The notes under the pieces are model-generated. The model ran no database searches, was not told the origin of the DNA, and saw nothing but the letters and a program-made list of their open reading frames with translations. A stretch of 7,050 nucleotides of DNA from Candidatus Methanocorpusculum equi (GTDB taxonomy: Archaea > Halobacteriota > Methanomicrobia > Methanomicrobiales > Methanocorpusculaceae). Location: assembly GCA_018065685.1 (NCBI GenBank), contig JAGHSU010000166.1, forward strand, positions 1 to 7,050. Reading direction: 5' to 3'. Shown piece after piece: positions 5,480 to 7,050 of this stretch (position 1 is its first letter; every line of letters begins with the position of its first letter). The position numbers and the translations under genes were made by a program.

Positions 5480-6010
5480 ATGAATGTAAGAAACCCAGGT
5501 ATTGCAAACTTCGGCATTACCGTTATCCAGTCCCGTCACTCGGTCCGCAAATTCAAGGATGAACCGGTGCCGCCGGAATTTGTCAGAAAAGCTCTTGAAT
5601 GCGCATCCAAGGCATGTACCGCATGCAACGTTCAGCCATGGATTTTTGTCCAGGTTGAAGACAGGGAAACCCTTGGAAAAATTGCAGACCTTGCAACATA
5701 CGGCAAGTTTATCGCAGGAGCAGGGCTTTGTATCCTCGTCTTCGGCGAAAAAGACCACCCGTTTGTCATCGAAGACTGCTCTGCAGCAACACAAAACCTC
5801 CTCTTAGCCCTGCATGCATACGGCTACGGCGGCTGCTGGGTTGCAGGAGACAAGACTCCGTATGCAGAAGCGGTAAGAGCTCTTGTAAACGTCCCCGACA
5901 AATACAAACTGGTCTCCATCGTAGCAGCAGGAGTACCTGATGTCGGCGGAATCTCGCTTGTGGAAAAGAAAAAACTCGAAGACATTGTATTCCACGAAAA
6001 ATACGAGTAA
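5480..6010 (+). CDS. Nitroreductase-family FMN oxidoreductase
   Basis: A 176-residue cytoplasmic flavoprotein of the nitroreductase fold, usually a homodimer that binds FMN and uses NAD(P)H. The FMN-phosphate motif RHSVRKF (residues 19-25; Arg19, Ser21, Arg23) is present, followed by NVQPW (50-54), the flavin-region helix DCSAATQNLLLALHAYGYGGCWV (99-121) and the C-terminal strand VSIVAAGVPD (145-154). Length is normal for small members of the family. Members reduce nitro compounds, quinones or flavins, or act in cofactor metabolism; the true substrate cannot be read from the sequence. Cys41, Cys46 and Cys49 cluster near the flavin site (ECASKACTACN), but they do not form a ferredoxin-like 4Fe-4S motif. 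ATG 5480 is the only good start before RHSVRKF. It is divergent from a drug-type exporter, which may hint at a shared response to toxic or redox-active compounds. That is inference. Confidence 0.92.
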   Translation: MNVRNPGIANFGITVIQSRHSVRKFKDEPVPPEFVRKALECASKACTACNVQPWIFVQVEDRETLGKIADLATYGKFIAGAGLCILVFGEKDHPFVIEDCSAATQNLLLALHAYGYGGCWVAGDKTPYAEAVRALVNVPDKYKLVSIVAAGVPDVGGISLVEKKKLEDIVFHEKYE

Positions 6011-6023
6011 TACAAAATCTTCC

Positions 6024-6030
6024 TTTTTTT
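6024..6030 (+). terminator. Oligo-T terminator of the nitroreductase-family gene
   Basis: Seven consecutive T, 13 bases after the TAA stop, in a pyrimidine-rich tract (tcctttttttcttcc). There is no stem before it, as is common for archaeal termination. It separates this unit from the AMP phosphorylase gene. Confidence 0.55.
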
Positions 6031-6090
6031 CTTCCACCTGACGTATCTCATCAGAAACCATTAAACAGAGTCCAGACAAATTATACATCT

Positions 6091-7050
6091 ATGTTACTCA
6101 CCGCAAAAATATCAGATATTGCATTCTCATCAGCCCTCATTCATGCTGACGATGCCGCATCTCTCGGGATAAAGGAAGGAGAACGTGTCCTCATCACCGG
6201 TACCCGTACAAAAACGCAGGCGGTTACCGATGTCCATATCTCCGGAAAATCTCTCTCTTCCGGAGAGACAATCCTTGGAAGCATCACCGCAGAGAAACTG
6301 CAGATATCGGACGGGGAGTCCGTCAGCATCTCCGCACGGGAAAAACCTGCATCCCTCAGGGCCATCGTGAAAAAGATGGACGGGGGAAAACTTAACCGTG
6401 AAGAAACCGCATCCATTGTAAAAGACATCACAGGCGGTGTCTTATCCCCTGAAGAGATATCACCGTTCGTTTCTGCCATGTACATCAACGGCCTTGACAT
6501 GGATGAAACTGAATACCTTGCGCGGGAGATGATAGAATCCGGAGAGAAACTTTCATTCCCGAAAAAGTCGGTTGTTGACAAACATTCGGTTGGAGGTGTC
6601 CCGGGAAATAAAATCAGTCTCCTTGTTGTTCCGACAATAGCCGCGGCAGATCTTCCCATCCCGAAAACCTGTTCGCGTGCGATTACGGGCGCGGGAGGGA
6701 CCGCAGACCTGATGGAAGCCCTGGCTCCTGTTGCATTCTCTGCCGCAGAAGTGCAGGAGATGACAGAAAAGGCAGGAGGCGTTATTGTCTGGGGAGGGTC
6801 TACCAATATCGTCCCTGTAGATGATATCCTTATCCGCTACGAATACCCGCTGAAAATAAATCCGCGGGGAAAGATGCTTGCAAGCATCATGGCGAAAAAG
6901 AAAGCGGCAGGTTCTGACATCTGTGTGATTGATATCCCGACAGGACCCGGAGCAAAAGTTGCGGATGAAACCGAGGGGAGAATCCTTGCAGGACAGCTGA
7001 TTGAGCTTGGAAAGCGTCTTGACATGAAGGTTGAATGCGCACTCACTTAC
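6091..7050 (+). CDS. AMP phosphorylase, N-terminal 320 residues (gene runs off the window)
   Basis: The frame is open from ATG 6091 to the window edge. It matches the archaeal AMP phosphorylase branch of the thymidine/pyrimidine phosphorylase family (about 500 residues in full). An N-terminal beta domain of about 85 residues, specific to the archaeal enzymes, precedes the catalytic part. Key motifs are DKHSVGGVPGN (163-173, phosphate loop), SRAITGAGGTADLMEALAPV (195-214), VWGGSTNIVPVDD (233-245, nucleotide site) and MAKKKAAGSDICVIDIPTGPGAKV (267-290). The enzyme splits AMP with phosphate to ribose-1,5-bisphosphate and adenine. In the known archaeal route, ribose-1,5-bisphosphate isomerase and form III RuBisCO then turn this into 3-phosphoglycerate; neither of those genes is in the window. 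The usual SRAITSPAGTAD appears here as SRAITGAGGTAD. No Shine-Dalgarno motif is seen. A weak AT-rich attaaac at about 6060-6066 lies at the distance expected for a leaderless promoter. Confidence 0.93.
   Translation, partial: MLLTAKISDIAFSSALIHADDAASLGIKEGERVLITGTRTKTQAVTDVHISGKSLSSGETILGSITAEKLQISDGESVSISAREKPASLRAIVKKMDGGKLNREETASIVKDITGGVLSPEEISPFVSAMYINGLDMDETEYLAREMIESGEKLSFPKKSVVDKHSVGGVPGNKISLLVVPTIAAADLPIPKTCSRAITGAGGTADLMEALAPVAFSAAEVQEMTEKAGGVIVWGGSTNIVPVDDILIRYEYPLKINPRGKMLASIMAKKKAAGSDICVIDIPTGPGAKVADETEGRILAGQLIELGKRLDMKVECALTY

Noticed and set aside
5453..5794. Cys-rich open frame on the minus strand opposite the nitroreductase gene
   Set aside because: Its Cys residues arise from the reverse complement of Ala/Thr codons of the real gene. 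No metal-binding motif spacing and no promoter are seen.
6141..6806. Long open frame on the minus strand opposite the AMP phosphorylase gene
   Set aside because: The plus strand gives a clear AMP phosphorylase with all motifs. The minus frame is Ser/Arg/Pro-rich with no recognisable domain, as expected of an antisense shadow.

Overview
The window looks like chromosomal DNA of a methanogenic euryarchaeon, most likely of the Methanomicrobiales; Methanocorpusculum or a relative is my guess, not something the sequence proves. The reasons are a short folate-independent core methionine synthase of the methanogen type, an archaeal AMP phosphorylase, TATA-type promoter elements 24-29 bases before start codons with little or no leader, and oligo-T stretches at gene ends in place of bacterial hairpin-plus-T terminators. 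There are no rRNA or tRNA genes, no CRISPR array and no complete mobile element.

Left part (1-2675). The window opens with an AT-rich stretch (30 G+C in the first 100 bases). It runs into a 5'-truncated gene for an ABC-type solute-binding protein that has lost its start, signal peptide and most of its N-lobe. Next comes an intact methionine synthase gene (920-1804). It converges, 17 bases stop to stop, on a patatin-like hydrolase gene on the minus strand. That gene is split by a one-base deletion in an A-run, so catalytic Ser and catalytic Asp fall in different frames. Two damaged genes within 2.7 kb suggest local decay, or a sequencing error for the second.

Middle part (2676-3867). A compact divergent promoter region separates the patatin gene from an acidic 310-residue protein that I do not recognise. 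The gap after that protein holds a predicted RNA stem, a possible 24-codon Cys-rich small ORF and T-tracts.

Right part (3868-7050). A 14-segment DHA2-type major facilitator exporter (minus) is divergent from an FMN nitroreductase-family protein (plus). Their 200-base spacer holds two overlapping, mutually exclusive inverted repeats that could be an operator or a folding switch. The window ends inside an AMP phosphorylase gene (first 320 residues), the entry enzyme of the archaeal AMP-to-RuBisCO III nucleotide salvage route.

The genes do not form one pathway. Each seems to be its own short transcription unit. I see no clear new multi-gene system. The points most worth a second look are the patatin frameshift, the overlapping dyads at 5361-5387 and the structured gap at 3720-3802.
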